A DNA stretch of 64,000 nucleotides from Flavobacteriales bacterium (GCA_020635355.1 JACJZW010000004.1:136422-200421), one strand, 5' to 3'. Numbered from the stretch's first letter, positions 1 through 9,859 are shown. A program made the numbers and translations. Notes: generated from the letters alone by a model not told the origin.

Positions 1-1035
1 TTTGAATTGATCATTTTGGATGAAAGTCAGTTTATCAAGAACCCGACTTCCAAAATGGCCCGATCGGCTTATCAGTTGAACGGCCGCATGAAACTAGTAT
101 TAACCGGTACGCCGGTAGAAAATTCCATCACGGATTTGTGGTCGCAGATGAACATGGTGAATCCGGGAATCCTGGGAGGATTTACGTCCTTCAAGAGTAC
201 CTATGTGACCCCAATCGAAAAGCATCATCAAACGGACTTGTTGGAACGACTCCAAAAGGTTATTCAGCCTTTTGTGATGCGCAGAACGAAGATGCAGGTA
301 GCCACCGATCTTCCTCCCAAAACAGAGCAAATTGTGTATTGCGACATGACGGAAGAACAGGAGGACATCTATGAGAAAACCAAATCAACCTACCGAAATC
401 AGATCCTGGACGCCATCCAGTCCAACGGGATGGCCAAGAGTCAGATTCAGATTTTGGCTGGTTTAACCAAGCTTCGACAGATGGCTAACCATCCGTTGTT
501 GTGTGAGGAAAATTTCAAAGGGGAATCCGGGAAATTCGATGAGGTGGTAAACCGTCTTCACACGGCGTTGGACGAAGGGCATAAAGTGTTAATGTTCTCG
601 CAGTTTGTTGGACATCTAACCCTATACCGCCATTATTTGGATGAGCGCGGGATTGATTACGCCTATTTGGATGGTGGCACGGCGGCATCGGTGCGGAAGG
701 ACGAAGTCCGAAAGTTTCAACAGGAGGAAGTGAGTTTGTTTCTGATATCCCTGAAGGCCGGAGGGTTTGGACTGAACCTGACTGCAGCGGATTACGTCTT
801 TCTGTTGGATCCCTGGTGGAATCCGGCGGCTGAAAATCAGGCGGTTGACCGGGCACATCGGATTGGTCAGGACAAGCCCGTTTTTAGCTATAAGTTCGTG
901 ACCGGCAATACGGTAGAAGACAAGATCATACGGCTACAGGAAAAGAAACTTCAGTTGAGTTCTTCTCTCATAAAGACCGAAGAATCGTTCATTAAAAAGA
1001 TCAATATGGATGAACTTCAGGAAATATTGACTTAG
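1..1035 (+). CDS. SNF2-family DNA helicase/ATPase, C-terminal part (5' truncated by window edge)
   Basis: The reading frame is open from the first base, so the start lies outside the window. The visible part opens with the SWI2/SNF2 motif II region (LIILDESQ) and carries LTGTPVENS (motif III). The second RecA-like lobe follows, with VLMFSQF (about residue 195), LKAGGFGLNLTAAD (about 250) and the terminal motif VI QAVDRAHRIGQ (about 278). These are the signature blocks of Snf2 ATPases, which use ATP to translocate on double-stranded DNA and act in transcription recycling or chromatin-like remodelling. The missing N-terminal part should contain Walker A and, in bacterial members, often an SWIM or SNF2_N extension. 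The specific cellular role cannot be told from this fragment. Confidence 0.9.
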   Translation, partial: FELIILDESQFIKNPTSKMARSAYQLNGRMKLVLTGTPVENSITDLWSQMNMVNPGILGGFTSFKSTYVTPIEKHHQTDLLERLQKVIQPFVMRRTKMQVATDLPPKTEQIVYCDMTEEQEDIYEKTKSTYRNQILDAIQSNGMAKSQIQILAGLTKLRQMANHPLLCEENFKGESGKFDEVVNRLHTALDEGHKVLMFSQFVGHLTLYRHYLDERGIDYAYLDGGTAASVRKDEVRKFQQEEVSLFLISLKAGGFGLNLTAADYVFLLDPWWNPAAENQAVDRAHRIGQDKPVFSYKFVTGNTVEDKIIRLQEKKLQLSSSLIKTEESFIKKINMDELQEILT

Positions 1036-1092
1036 AAAAGAGCCTCATTCATTGAATTTTTAGTGATCTTGCCCAACAATTATTTTACGACA

Positions 1093-1854
1093 ATGAGAAA
1101 AAGTTTTACCCTAATGATCATGATGGTATGTGCTGTTACCGCCTTCGGTCAACGAAATGTTGACTGGTCGGTTGATACCATCCTGACGAATGAAGTTACC
1201 AGTAACACAACTCAAGGTTCCATTTTTAACATCGAAGCGGTGTTCAAGAATAATGGACCAGACACCGTTTTAATGGGCGATACGGTAGCCTATCAATTTG
1301 TGGTGCTCAACTCAAATGATCAGCCTATGATTGCCGTTCCGCAAACCGGTTTAGGCGCGTATCTCTTCAATCGCCGGTTCGAGCCAGGTGATACCATGCA
1401 TTTTCACCTTCGATTGGTGTTGAATACCTATTACACCACGTCGTTCAATTGTAAGTTGAGAGTATCATCTGCCATCTTCAACCGAACCACTCCAGGTGGA
1501 GTTGCCTCTGAGCAAACGGCAACTGCCGCGAACAATATTTATGTCAAGCCGGTGATTTGGTATAACCCTCAAGGTTGGGGTGTTGGTATTGATGACGTGG
1601 AAGTGTCGTCCATCATGCTGTATCCAAACCCAGCAGTGAATACAGCCGTAATTTCATTTAATCAAGTGAACGTTACCGAGCAATCGAACGTAGAAGTGTA
1701 TGACCTCAACGGTCGTCTCTTACATTCCCAACAAGTAGTAGCCGGCGCACGCGAGTGTACCTTGAATACAACGAATCTTCAAAATGGATTTTACATCGTT
1801 AAAGTGGGCAATTCTGCCTTCCAAAGCGAGCAAAAAATTCAGATTCAGAAGTAA
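1093..1854 (+). CDS. Secreted protein with type IX secretion C-terminal sorting domain
   Basis: This 253-residue protein has a clear signal peptide (MRKSFTLMIMMVCAVTAFGQ, cleavage expected after AFG). A beta-rich middle follows, then a T9SS type A tail from about residue 175: the YPNPA motif, then VEVYDLNGRLL, and a closing NGFYIVKV block with lysine-rich end. An in-frame TTG/ATT extension 10 codons upstream exists, but the ATG at 1093 places the signal peptide correctly. T9SS cargo is exported to the periplasm by Sec and then across the outer membrane, where it is released or anchored. The middle (residues 25-170) resembles CARDB-like adhesion modules in general character (NNGPDTV), but no specific activity is recognisable. 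Confidence 0.85.
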   Translation: MRKSFTLMIMMVCAVTAFGQRNVDWSVDTILTNEVTSNTTQGSIFNIEAVFKNNGPDTVLMGDTVAYQFVVLNSNDQPMIAVPQTGLGAYLFNRRFEPGDTMHFHLRLVLNTYYTTSFNCKLRVSSAIFNRTTPGGVASEQTATAANNIYVKPVIWYNPQGWGVGIDDVEVSSIMLYPNPAVNTAVISFNQVNVTEQSNVEVYDLNGRLLHSQQVVAGARECTLNTTNLQNGFYIVKVGNSAFQSEQKIQIQK

Positions 1855-1874
1855 GAACTTTAGTCAATCTATAA

Positions 1875-1908
1875 GAGGGAGGCCGCCATGGCCTCCTTTT
1901 TATTTTTG
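1875..1908 (+). terminator. Rho-independent terminator after the T9SS cargo gene
   Basis: Perfect 7-bp stem GGAGGCC / GGCCTCC with a 5-nt loop at 1878-1896, followed by TTTTTATTTTT. It separates the cargo gene from yebC. Confidence 0.85.
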
Positions 1909-1948
1909 GGGGATTGAGGCGTTATTTGCAACACTAATCGAACGGAGT

Positions 1949-2707
1949 ATGGCAGGGCACAGTAAATGGGCCAATATCAAACATAGGAAGGCAGCTCAGG
2001 ATGCCAAACGGGCCAAAGTCTGGACGAGGATTATCAAGGAAATAACTATTGCCGCCCGCGATGGGGGTGGAGAGCAGGAGGCAAATCCTACCCTTCGGTT
2101 GGCCATCCAAAATGCCAAGGGAGCCAACATGCCAAAGGACACCATTGAGCGTGCCATCAAAAAAGGTGTTGGCGGAGAAGGTGCCAATTTGGAACCTGCC
2201 ATATACGAGGGGTATGGTCCGCATGGTATTGCCATCATCATTGAAACCATGACCGATAATATCAACCGGACTGTGGCTAATGTGAGATCCATCTTCAATA
2301 AATTTGATGGTAGTCTGGGAACCAATGGGTCGCTTTCGTTCATCTTTGATCAGAAAGGAGTGTTCACCATTCATTCATCCGCTATTGAGGAGATGGACAC
2401 CGATGAATTAGAACTGGAACTCATTGAAGGTGGCGCTGAAGATGTGGAGCATGTAGAGGATAAATTAATCATTACCACGGCATTCGAAGATTTTGGGTTG
2501 ATGCAGAAGAAACTGGAAGAACTTTCCCTTGAGGCCGAAAGTGCCGAGCTTCAACGCATCCCAAACAATACGTTGGCTATTGGTGTAGACGAGGCCAAGC
2601 GGGTGCTTGCCATGATCGATAAGTTTGAAGAGGACGATGATGTGAATACCGTTTTTCACAACCTGGAACTCACCGAAGAATTACAAAACGCACTGAACGA
2701 GGAATAA
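1949..2707 (+). CDS. yebC: YebC/PmpR family protein (canonical MAGHSKW type)
   Basis: 252 residues beginning [14 protein letters not shown], the hallmark start of the YebC family; the reading frame extends upstream but this ATG is the family start. The three-domain family architecture is retained: an N-terminal helical domain with the basic [15 protein letters not shown] stretch, then ENMPKD-like [14 protein letters not shown], and the acidic C-terminal lobe ending in LNEE. Family members have been described both as transcriptional regulators and, more recently for YebC/TACO1 proteins, as ribosome-associated factors that relieve stalling on proline-rich stretches. The stop codon overlaps the start of the next gene (TAATG), so it is probably co-transcribed with the carboxylase gene. 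A divergent second family member lies at 47976-48692. Confidence 0.92.
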   Translation: MAGHSKWANIKHRKAAQDAKRAKVWTRIIKEITIAARDGGGEQEANPTLRLAIQNAKGANMPKDTIERAIKKGVGGEGANLEPAIYEGYGPHGIAIIIETMTDNINRTVANVRSIFNKFDGSLGTNGSLSFIFDQKGVFTIHSSAIEEMDTDELELELIEGGAEDVEHVEDKLIITTAFEDFGLMQKKLEELSLEAESAELQRIPNNTLAIGVDEAKRVLAMIDKFEEDDDVNTVFHNLELTEELQNALNEE

Positions 2708-4272
2708 TGGCAGATCAATCATCCAAATCGGCTGAAACCCGACGGGACTGGCTTTTGCGAAAACGTCGCGAAGCCTTGAAAGGTGGGGGAGAAAGTCGCA
2801 TCGAAGCGCAACACGCTAAAGGCAAACTAACAGCCAGAGAGCGGTTGGATTATTTGCTTGATAAAGGAAGTTTCGAAGAGATCGGTGCATTTGTGAAGCA
2901 TCGAAGCACGGATTTTGGACTGGATAAAAATCATCCACTGGGCGATGGTGTGGTGACCGGATACGGTACCATCAACGGCCGGTTGGTATATGTGTTCTCC
3001 CAGGACTTCACGGTTTTTGGCGGATCGCTTTCTGAGACACATGCCGAGAAAATCTGCAAAATCATGGATTTGGCCATGAAGAACGGAGCCCCGGTGATTG
3101 GACTCAATGATTCAGGTGGCGCCCGAATTCAGGAGGGCGTTGTTTCGTTAGGTGGCTACGCCGATATTTTCTACCGAAATACCTTGGCCAGTGGAGTGGT
3201 TCCGCAGATATCAGCGATCATGGGGCCCTGCGCCGGAGGAGCGGTGTATAGCCCGGCCATTACCGACTTCATTATGATGGTGGAAGACACCTCTTATATG
3301 TTTGTGACCGGACCCAATGTGGTGAAAACCGTAACAAACGAAGAAGTAAGTTCAGAAGATTTAGGAGGAGCATCGGTTCATTCATCCAAATCCGGTGTGG
3401 CGCATTTTACCGCGCCAAATGAGATTGCCTTGATGGATAATCTCCGCAGTTTGCTTTCCTATCTTCCTCAAAATTGTGAAGAGCATGCCGAAATGCTCAC
3501 CTATGATCTAAACGATGAAGTTCGTGCGGAATTGGCCGGTATTGTTCCAGAAAACCCCAATCAGCCGTACGATATCCGTCAGGTGGTAGATGGCATTGTG
3601 GATCCCGATAGCTTTTTTGAGGTACACAGCGCATTTGCTGAAAATATCGTGGTGGGTTTTGCCCGATTGGCGGGAAGAAGTATCGGAATTGTTGCCAATC
3701 AACCGGCCTTCCTCGCGGGGGTGTTAGATGTTAAGTCCAGTCAAAAAGGAGCTCGGTTTGTGCGATTTTGTGATGCCTTCAACATTCCGTTGCTGGTGTT
3801 GGAAGATGTACCTGGCTTCCTTCCGGGAACCGATCAGGAGTGGAACGCCATCATTACAAATGGCGCCAAACTGCTTTATGCGTTTAGCGAAGCTACCGTG
3901 CCAAGGGTAACCGTTATTACCCGCAAGGCCTACGGAGGAGCTTACGATGTGATGAATTCCAAGCACATTGGAGCCGATATGAACTTTGCATGGCCATCGG
4001 CAGAAATCGCTGTAATGGGAGCGAAGGGTGCAGCCGAAATCATCTTCCGACGAGAAATCCAATCGGCCGAAGATCCAGAGGCGGCACTAAAGGAACACGA
4101 ACACGAGTATGCAACGATTTTTGCGAATCCATATCGGGCGGCGGAACGTGGCTTTGTGGATGAAGTAATCCTTCCAGAAGAAACTCGAATTAAGTTGATC
4201 AAAGCATTTAAGATGCTGGAAAACAAGGTTGATCATCTTCCTAAAAAGAAGCACGGAAACATCCCACTTTAA
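2707..4272 (+). CDS. Acyl-CoA carboxylase, carboxyltransferase (beta) subunit, propionyl-CoA type
   Basis: 521 residues, the normal length of PccB/AccD5-type subunits. The N-terminal crotonase-like half has GGARIQEGV (about residue 137) and [13 protein letters not shown] (about 172), the glycine-rich acyl-CoA oxyanion-hole region. The C-terminal half carries [16 protein letters not shown] (about 360) and [13 protein letters not shown] (about 402), the carboxybiotin-binding side. The enzyme transfers CO2 from biotin to an acyl-CoA, here most likely propionyl-CoA, giving methylmalonyl-CoA. No biotin carboxylase or biotin carrier gene is next to it, so those must be elsewhere. It starts inside the yebC stop codon and is followed 5 bases later by glf. 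Substrate choice is inferred from overall similarity only. Confidence 0.9.
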   Translation: MADQSSKSAETRRDWLLRKRREALKGGGESRIEAQHAKGKLTARERLDYLLDKGSFEEIGAFVKHRSTDFGLDKNHPLGDGVVTGYGTINGRLVYVFSQDFTVFGGSLSETHAEKICKIMDLAMKNGAPVIGLNDSGGARIQEGVVSLGGYADIFYRNTLASGVVPQISAIMGPCAGGAVYSPAITDFIMMVEDTSYMFVTGPNVVKTVTNEEVSSEDLGGASVHSSKSGVAHFTAPNEIALMDNLRSLLSYLPQNCEEHAEMLTYDLNDEVRAELAGIVPENPNQPYDIRQVVDGIVDPDSFFEVHSAFAENIVVGFARLAGRSIGIVANQPAFLAGVLDVKSSQKGARFVRFCDAFNIPLLVLEDVPGFLPGTDQEWNAIITNGAKLLYAFSEATVPRVTVITRKAYGGAYDVMNSKHIGADMNFAWPSAEIAVMGAKGAAEIIFRREIQSAEDPEAALKEHEHEYATIFANPYRAAERGFVDEVILPEETRIKLIKAFKMLENKVDHLPKKKHGNIPL

Positions 4273-4277
4273 GATTC

Positions 4278-5408
4278 ATGGCAGAAGAGAAGCAGTATGA
4301 TTTGTTGATTGTTGGCGCCGGTCCGGTGGGTTGTGTGGTGGCAGAGCGCGCAGCCAGACTTAAAGGTTGGCGATCACTGATCATTGAAAAGCGAAACCAC
4401 ATTGCTGGGAATTGTTACGATCGGTATCATGAAAGTGGCGTTTTGATTCATCAGTATGGTCCGCATTATTTTAGGACCAATAAGAAAGAACTGTTTGACT
4501 ACTTGAGTGAGTTCACCGGATGGATTCCGGGGAATTACATCGTCAAATCGTCAACCCGAGGTGAGTTATTTCCCTTTCCCATCAACCTTAAAACACTGGA
4601 GCAGTTTTTTGGTCGGACCTTTACCGCTGAAGAAGCTGAAGCCTTTCTCGAAGAGATTCGGATTAAAAAGGATCATATAGATAACTCCGAAGACTTCGTC
4701 CTATCCCGCGTGGGCAAGGAAATGTACGAGGCGTTTTACCTGGGTTATACCCTAAAGCAATGGGAAAAACACCCCCGGGAACTCAATAAGAGTGTATGCG
4801 GACGAATTCCGATCCGGTTTAATCGTGATGAGCGTTACGTGGATCATGATTATCAGTTCACCCCCGACAAAGGATTTACGGAGCTGTTCACCCGTATGAC
4901 CGATCATGAATTGATTGATATCCGGTTAGAAACCGATTTCGAATCAATCCGTGGTGAGATTACGCCTCGGATAGCCACACTTTACAGTGGTCCGGTGGAT
5001 GCTTATTTTAACTATCAATTGGGAAAACTGCCATGGCGATCCCTTGATTTTACTTTTACGGAATATCCCGAAGAATATGTTCAGCCCTGCGTTCAGATCA
5101 ATTACCCCAATGATCATCCCTATACGCGTTCGGTTGAGATCAAGCATGTGACGCAGCAAAAGAGTCCGAATACCGTAGTGAGTTATGAGGTGCCGGTTTC
5201 GGAAGGTGATCCGTATTACCCCATTCCGGCGGATGCCAATGCGGAGTTGTATCAACAATACAAGGTATTGGCCGATGAGGAAAATCGGAAGAATAAGGTC
5301 TATTTTACAGGCCGACTAGCGCGCTATACCTACATCAATACCGATGAGGCTATTGAGATGGCCCTGGATACCATTAATGAGATAATTCGTGACGCAGAAG
5401 AAGGATAA
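4278..5408 (+). CDS. glf: UDP-galactopyranose mutase
   Basis: 376 residues. The FAD-binding Rossmann motif is at the N-terminus (LLIVGAGPVGCVVAERA, residues 8-25), followed by IIEKRNHIAGNCYD and the family block HQYGPHYFRTN (about residue 58). The C-terminus has VYFTGRLARYTYINTDEAI, the second dinucleotide-site motif. The enzyme interconverts UDP-galactopyranose and UDP-galactofuranose in the cytoplasm and so supplies Galf for surface polysaccharide. The 3' end overlaps the following glycosyltransferase gene by 20 bases, consistent with translational coupling in a glycan operon. Confidence 0.92.
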   Translation: MAEEKQYDLLIVGAGPVGCVVAERAARLKGWRSLIIEKRNHIAGNCYDRYHESGVLIHQYGPHYFRTNKKELFDYLSEFTGWIPGNYIVKSSTRGELFPFPINLKTLEQFFGRTFTAEEAEAFLEEIRIKKDHIDNSEDFVLSRVGKEMYEAFYLGYTLKQWEKHPRELNKSVCGRIPIRFNRDERYVDHDYQFTPDKGFTELFTRMTDHELIDIRLETDFESIRGEITPRIATLYSGPVDAYFNYQLGKLPWRSLDFTFTEYPEEYVQPCVQINYPNDHPYTRSVEIKHVTQQKSPNTVVSYEVPVSEGDPYYPIPADANAELYQQYKVLADEENRKNKVYFTGRLARYTYINTDEAIEMALDTINEIIRDAEEG

Positions 5409-6117
5409 CGTTTGGATCATCATGCCGGTGTACAACGAGGAGGCATCCATCGGCCATGTGCTGGATGTTTGGATTCCGGTTTTTGATGAACATCTGGAAC
5501 GCTATACCCTGTGCGTTTTAAACGATGGGTCCAAGGACAATACACGGGATATACTGGATGAGTATGCCAATCGGTTCCCGCAACTGAGTGTGGTGCACAA
5601 AGACAATTCAGGTCATGGGCAAACGTGTATCTACGGATATGAAATCGCGTTGAAAGAAGGGGCAGAATGGGTTTTTCAGATTGATTCAGACGGACAATGT
5701 AATCCAAAGCACTTTTCGGCGGTGTTAACCAAGAGCGAACAAAATCCCGTGGTGTACGGATTTCGAAAAACCCGGGACGATGGCTGGAAACGCTATTATA
5801 TTTCGCGTGTCGTGAGCATTTTCATTTGGATTGCCACCGGTGTTTGGGTCCGGGATGCCAATGTGCCGTATCGGTTCATGCATAAATCAACCCTCATTCA
5901 CATCTTGCCCTTGGTTCCAAAGGATTTCCATCTGGCGAATATTTTGATCTCGACGTACCAGCAGTATCGATATGGAATCCAATGGGTAAACATTCATTTT
6001 GACGATCGATTTGGTGGTGAGCCATCGGTAAAGGTGTCGCTTTTTGCCAAGCACGGAATCGTGATGTTTAACCAGTTGAGAAGTGCCTTTAAAGCAGTGA
6101 AGGCTGCGAAGGTTTAG
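5389..6117 (+). CDS. Family 2 glycosyltransferase (dolichyl/undecaprenyl-phosphate sugar transferase type)
   Basis: 242 residues with a GTG start overlapping the glf stop by 20 bases; the first internal ATG would cut into the IIMPVYNEE motif, so GTG is preferred. The GT-A signature is complete: MPVYNEEASIG (about residue 12), LNDGSKDNT (about 45) and the metal-binding DSDGQCNP (about 103). A hydrophobic segment (VVSIFIWIATGVWV, about 145) suggests membrane association, as in transferases that charge undecaprenyl phosphate. The next gene encodes a GT39/83-like transferase that uses such lipid-linked sugars. This pairing suggests that the present enzyme makes the polyprenyl-phosphate sugar donor, which is an inference from order. 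Confidence 0.85.
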   Translation: MTQKKDNVWIIMPVYNEEASIGHVLDVWIPVFDEHLERYTLCVLNDGSKDNTRDILDEYANRFPQLSVVHKDNSGHGQTCIYGYEIALKEGAEWVFQIDSDGQCNPKHFSAVLTKSEQNPVVYGFRKTRDDGWKRYYISRVVSIFIWIATGVWVRDANVPYRFMHKSTLIHILPLVPKDFHLANILISTYQQYRYGIQWVNIHFDDRFGGEPSVKVSLFAKHGIVMFNQLRSAFKAVKAAKV

Positions 6118-6158
6118 CCTTCTTCACATCCTCATCATTCTGATGTATCTTTTGCCGG

Positions 6159-7643
6159 ATGAACCGGCTAATTTCACGTAGCACATCAATTTTTCGTTCT
6201 TGGGGCAGTCAATTGACAATCCTGGCAGTGGTTCTCCTCTCCTTATTCCCCTTATTTGGTCATCTGGATTCACAGCCTCTGCGCCTGTGGGATGAATCCC
6301 GATTAGCCCACAATGCCGCTGAGATGTATAACTCAGAATCGTATTTGGTGGTGCAATTTCAAGGTAAACCGGAACATTGGAGCACCAAGCCCCCGTTAAT
6401 GATCTGGCTGCAATGTCTGAGTTATAAGGTGGTTGGTGTGAACGAAATGGGAGTGCGTTTACCCTCCGCATTTGCCGGATTGATGTTGATCATGTGCATG
6501 GTTTGGTTTCTTATCAAAATGCGGCTCAGTCCAGCTTGGGCAATCGTTGCCATGATTCTACTTTTATCCATTCGGGGCTTTAACGGAGAACACGGTATTC
6601 GATACGGAGAATATGATGGGTTATTAGCCCTCTTTGTATTGATTCAACTTACTGGCTTTACATTTTGGCTGATTCACCCATCCGAACCCGATGCCAAATT
6701 TCGATGGTTGTTCTATCTGGGAATGGTGGGTGCCGTGTGGACAAAGGGGATTGCCGGATTGTTACTCGCGCCGGTTTACCTGTTTTGGATGATCCGGATG
6801 TTAGGCTGGAGAGAATTAGTCAAATTGATTCCGGAATGGTGTGTCATTTCCATTCTACTTTTTGGCTACTACCCCATTCGGGAGTTATTGGATCCCGGCT
6901 ATCTGAAGGCGGTTTGGAATAACGAAATTTCCCAACGGTTTACGGGTAATCTGGAGAACCACCGGGAAGAATGGACGTATTATTTTCATGAATTTCATCA
7001 TCAAACCTCCGGGAGTTGGATAATCATGCTGCTGATTATTACTCTTGGAATATATTACTCCAATAGTCCATTACGGCGGGTACTGATTTTCTTGTCCAGT
7101 GCTGCGTTAATTTTGTTTGTCATACTAAATCTGGCATCCACCAAGATTTATTGGTACCTATTGCCGATATATCCTATCCTCGTTTTAACCACCGTTTTGG
7201 TTGTTTCAAGGGGTCTTCAAACGGTAACCTCAACAAAAAGAAAGGTCGTAAAATGGGGGGTGTACGTTCTTATTGGAGCGGTATCGAGTGTTTTATACGG
7301 TCGATTGATCATCTCAACTTCCCACATAACCGCCCATGTACCTGGCGATCATGGATTTTATGAAGTCACCAATTTTATACGATCTCAGCTTGGATCAAAG
7401 GATACACTGCATTGGACGTTCATTGATACGGATTACAGTGGTCATAATTGGTGGTACATTGATCGTTTAAACGAACAAGGACATGATATGGTGTACGATA
7501 TTCACCTGGATTCAGTTGAAAAAGGGGATATTCTCCTTTTACGTCAAAAGGAAATCAGAGATTCCGTTAAGGTGATGTATCATACGCAAAACGTCTTTAA
7601 TCACACTGACTATAGCCTGATCAAGTTGTACGATCTCAGATAA
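6159..7643 (+). CDS. Integral membrane glycosyltransferase, ArnT/PMT (GT83/GT39) type
   Basis: 494 residues with about ten to twelve hydrophobic segments. After the first membrane span comes the catalytic-loop motif LWDESRLAHNAAEM (about residue 44), holding the DE pair of this superfamily. STKPPLMIWLQ (about 76) follows, the KPP block typical of ArnT-like enzymes. The C-terminal 110 residues after the last span form a soluble periplasmic domain. Such proteins move a sugar from a polyprenyl-phosphate donor to lipid A, a glycan or a protein on the periplasmic side. Its position after glf and a GT2 enzyme indicates a surface glycan-decorating unit; the acceptor is unknown. Confidence 0.85.
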   Translation: MNRLISRSTSIFRSWGSQLTILAVVLLSLFPLFGHLDSQPLRLWDESRLAHNAAEMYNSESYLVVQFQGKPEHWSTKPPLMIWLQCLSYKVVGVNEMGVRLPSAFAGLMLIMCMVWFLIKMRLSPAWAIVAMILLLSIRGFNGEHGIRYGEYDGLLALFVLIQLTGFTFWLIHPSEPDAKFRWLFYLGMVGAVWTKGIAGLLLAPVYLFWMIRMLGWRELVKLIPEWCVISILLFGYYPIRELLDPGYLKAVWNNEISQRFTGNLENHREEWTYYFHEFHHQTSGSWIIMLLIITLGIYYSNSPLRRVLIFLSSAALILFVILNLASTKIYWYLLPIYPILVLTTVLVVSRGLQTVTSTKRKVVKWGVYVLIGAVSSVLYGRLIISTSHITAHVPGDHGFYEVTNFIRSQLGSKDTLHWTFIDTDYSGHNWWYIDRLNEQGHDMVYDIHLDSVEKGDILLLRQKEIRDSVKVMYHTQNVFNHTDYSLIKLYDLR

Positions 7644-7700
7644 ACCATGACTGATCGTCAGGCTACCTACGTGATTCCGATCATTTCAAAATCTACATTC

Positions 7701-7785
7701 AAAAACTTAAACGTTTAAAATTCCCACCCAACGCGGTGAAAAGAGGAATCTGTTGTAATCGTAATTTTCTGAGTTGAGCGATTGC
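7701..7785 (+). repeat. 85-bp direct repeat, copy 1 (orphan copy of the ssb upstream region)
   Basis: Matches 9775-9859 without gaps at 79 of 85 positions. It contains the 12-bp perfect palindrome TTAAACGTTTAA (7707-7718) and the short inverted pair CACC/GGTG around CAACGC. The copy lies in the 427-base gene-free stretch between the GT83-type gene and the AT-rich gene at 8071. In the rest of that stretch (7644-7700 and 7786-8070) I see no gene and no terminator. A 13-base string ACCGATAAGGCT with its leading A (7914-7926) recurs near 8820. Confidence 0.85.
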
Positions 7786-8070
7786 GCTTAACCACGATAG
7801 ATGTATATTATCATAATCTGTCATAGCGAGCATAGATTGGGATAACCGTTAACCTGGCTCAGTTGAACTGAGAATAGATTTGTCATTTTTTCTATTTTTA
7901 AACAGTTCCAAAAACCGATAAGGCTACTAAAACGTGTAGGTTACACGCGGGCAAAAAGCAAATGATTTAGTTTGAATAAGTTTTTACTTTAGAGCAAAAG
8001 AGATAAATTTACTTGGTGTTGTTCTGATTTTATTGGCAATGTGCACTCAATTATCAATTTGTAGTTTGGC

Positions 8071-8688
8071 ATGAAGCTCTTTTCAATTTTTTGTCTTGTT
8101 TTTTTAGGGCAAATGGCTTTAGGACAAAACCACAACTTAGTACAACATAAAAAGTATTTTAATACAGAGCTGAAGCATTGGGTAGGAAGCTTTAACAATT
8201 TCAAGTTATCAGACTTTAAGCTTGTTGATACTTTGCACTTTGACACTAATTATCCTCAGGAAATTAAGTCGTTAGAGAAGTTCTTGTCCGTTTATAAGCC
8301 TATCATTACATTTTCTGATGACAGTTCAAAGTTCATTGACATCTATAGTTATCAATTAAACCTTGAAAGGAACGGAAATCATTATCAGGCAAATCCAGAC
8401 ATAGATCAAGCAATATTATTGTATGACGCCAAGGCAAAATATTGGAATAGAATTTTCTTTGGAACAAGTTCACAATGGATTGACGAAGTTTTATGGGTTT
8501 CAAAGACACAATTTATCTTAGTTGGTATTACGAAGTCAGAACAGGACAAAAAACAACCACTAGTACTTTTGGGCGACACTAATGAACAGTGGCTGATTAA
8601 ATATGTTGACCTTAATAAACTAACATTTCAAAACAATAATGGGTATTCATCATCAAAGTTGAAGCGAATTAGGATTGAAGGACTCTAG
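8071..8688 (+). CDS. Secreted hypothetical protein
   Basis: 205 residues starting with a strong signal peptide (MKLFSIFCLVFLGQMALGQ). The mature part is mostly polar with alternating hydrophobic residues and contains no motif I recognise. It is markedly AT-rich compared with genes on either side. It shares its short island with the gene at 8877. The island is bounded by the 85-bp direct repeats at 7701 and 9775, so recent acquisition is plausible. Function unknown. Confidence 0.7.
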   Translation: MKLFSIFCLVFLGQMALGQNHNLVQHKKYFNTELKHWVGSFNNFKLSDFKLVDTLHFDTNYPQEIKSLEKFLSVYKPIITFSDDSSKFIDIYSYQLNLERNGNHYQANPDIDQAILLYDAKAKYWNRIFFGTSSQWIDEVLWVSKTQFILVGITKSEQDKKQPLVLLGDTNEQWLIKYVDLNKLTFQNNNGYSSSKLKRIRIEGL

Positions 8689-8876
8689 AGTCACATGTTG
8701 CCTTGGAAGACGATTAACATTGGAACCATAATATCATCTCAAACCACTGAATTTGTAAAATGACATTAACGCACGGGCTTTCCAGACGGGTACCATCAAA
8801 ATCAGATCAATCCGTTATAAACCGATAAGGCTTCCAGGGTAATCAAATAAGCAATAAACTAATAAGACACTAGCAA

Positions 8877-9536
8877 ATGGCGAAATGTTTCTTGATACTA
8901 ATCATACCATGGGTTCCATTCAAAGTAAAGGGATCGGTTTTTGCCAATAAACCCTATAATTATTCTGTTACTTTTCAATCATCCTCTTACTCCAAATTTG
9001 TAAGATCGTTCGACTATCCGGAGTGGAAAATTAACCCTAAAACAATGTTGTTTGGTGGGAGAGCGCTATCTTTTACGATGGCTTTAAATGAAAGGTGGAA
9101 TGTGGATATTTCTGGGCGCTCGATCGATAAATGGGCAGATTTGGATCTGCTTTTTATCAATGTTCCATTTGGAGTTGTTCCAGATAAACCGGCAGGGATT
9201 CTTGAGTATCAGTTGGAAATTGGGGTGAGTCAGGAGATTGAGCTAATCCCCAAGTTGAATCTATTACCAGAAGTGGGCATAGTTTTTCGTGAGATTACCT
9301 ATGTGTACATGATAAGAATACCTGTGGAATATCTTACACTTAAACCGGAACCTCCTATTCATAATGCCGGTTTAAGGTATTCATGTTCCTTACTGTATTC
9401 TGCTGGTAAAAAGGAAAGAGTGCTTCTTGGAATTACTGGGGGATATTGCGATTTTAATGGTCTAGATACTTGGTTACTTGGATACCAGCTCGGAGTGCGA
9501 TTTAATGTTAAGAGAAAAATTGTGATTAATGAATGA
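8877..9536 (+). CDS. Exported hypothetical protein, probable outer-membrane beta-barrel-like
   Basis: 219 residues. The N-terminus (MAKCFLILIIPWVPFKVKGSVFA) is a plausible signal sequence. The remainder shows alternating aromatic/hydrophobic strands with glycine-rich turns, and the C-terminus runs LLGYQLGVRFNVKRK, similar to barrel proteins whose last strand ends near the C-terminus. It is AT-rich, as is its partner at 8071, and lies inside the direct-repeat-bounded island. The stretch 8689-8876 before it holds no gene. No specific family is recognised. Confidence 0.65.
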   Translation: MAKCFLILIIPWVPFKVKGSVFANKPYNYSVTFQSSSYSKFVRSFDYPEWKINPKTMLFGGRALSFTMALNERWNVDISGRSIDKWADLDLLFINVPFGVVPDKPAGILEYQLEIGVSQEIELIPKLNLLPEVGIVFREITYVYMIRIPVEYLTLKPEPPIHNAGLRYSCSLLYSAGKKERVLLGITGGYCDFNGLDTWLLGYQLGVRFNVKRKIVINE

Positions 9537-9774
9537 CTTGTAGGACAATCAGCTAACTATGCGTAGAATACATCGAGAACTACAAATGACTTTGTAGTAA
9601 AGGTGTGTTGTCGATTGGTGTAATTACTCTAACACTTCTAAAAACCCCCTTGTTATTATTCTGAACTAAGGGAGGTTGTGATTTCCGACACGTCGTGATT
9701 GAAAGAAGTAATTGATTTGATGGTGAATTTTGGCAAAATCTTCCTGAAGGTATAACGAATGCACCACCCCACTA

Positions 9775-9859
9775 AAAAACTTAAACGTTTAAAATTTCCA
9801 CCCAACGCGGTGAAATGAGGAATCTGTTGTATTCGTGATTTTCTTCGTTGAGCGATTGC
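9775..9859 (+). repeat. 85-bp direct repeat, copy 2 (ssb upstream region)
   Basis: Second copy of the repeat at 7701, differing at 6 of 85 positions and ending 23 bases before the ssb start. It includes the same TTAAACGTTTAA palindrome (9781-9792). It lies in the 346-base intergenic region 9537-9882, whose first 240 bases show no feature I can name. The position suggests it carries the ssb promoter or operator. Confidence 0.85.

Noticed and set aside
8770..8795. ACGCACGGGCT followed by ACGGGTACC, similar to the REP core
   Set aside because: Only about 10 bases match and no stem arms are present; probably chance or too eroded to call.
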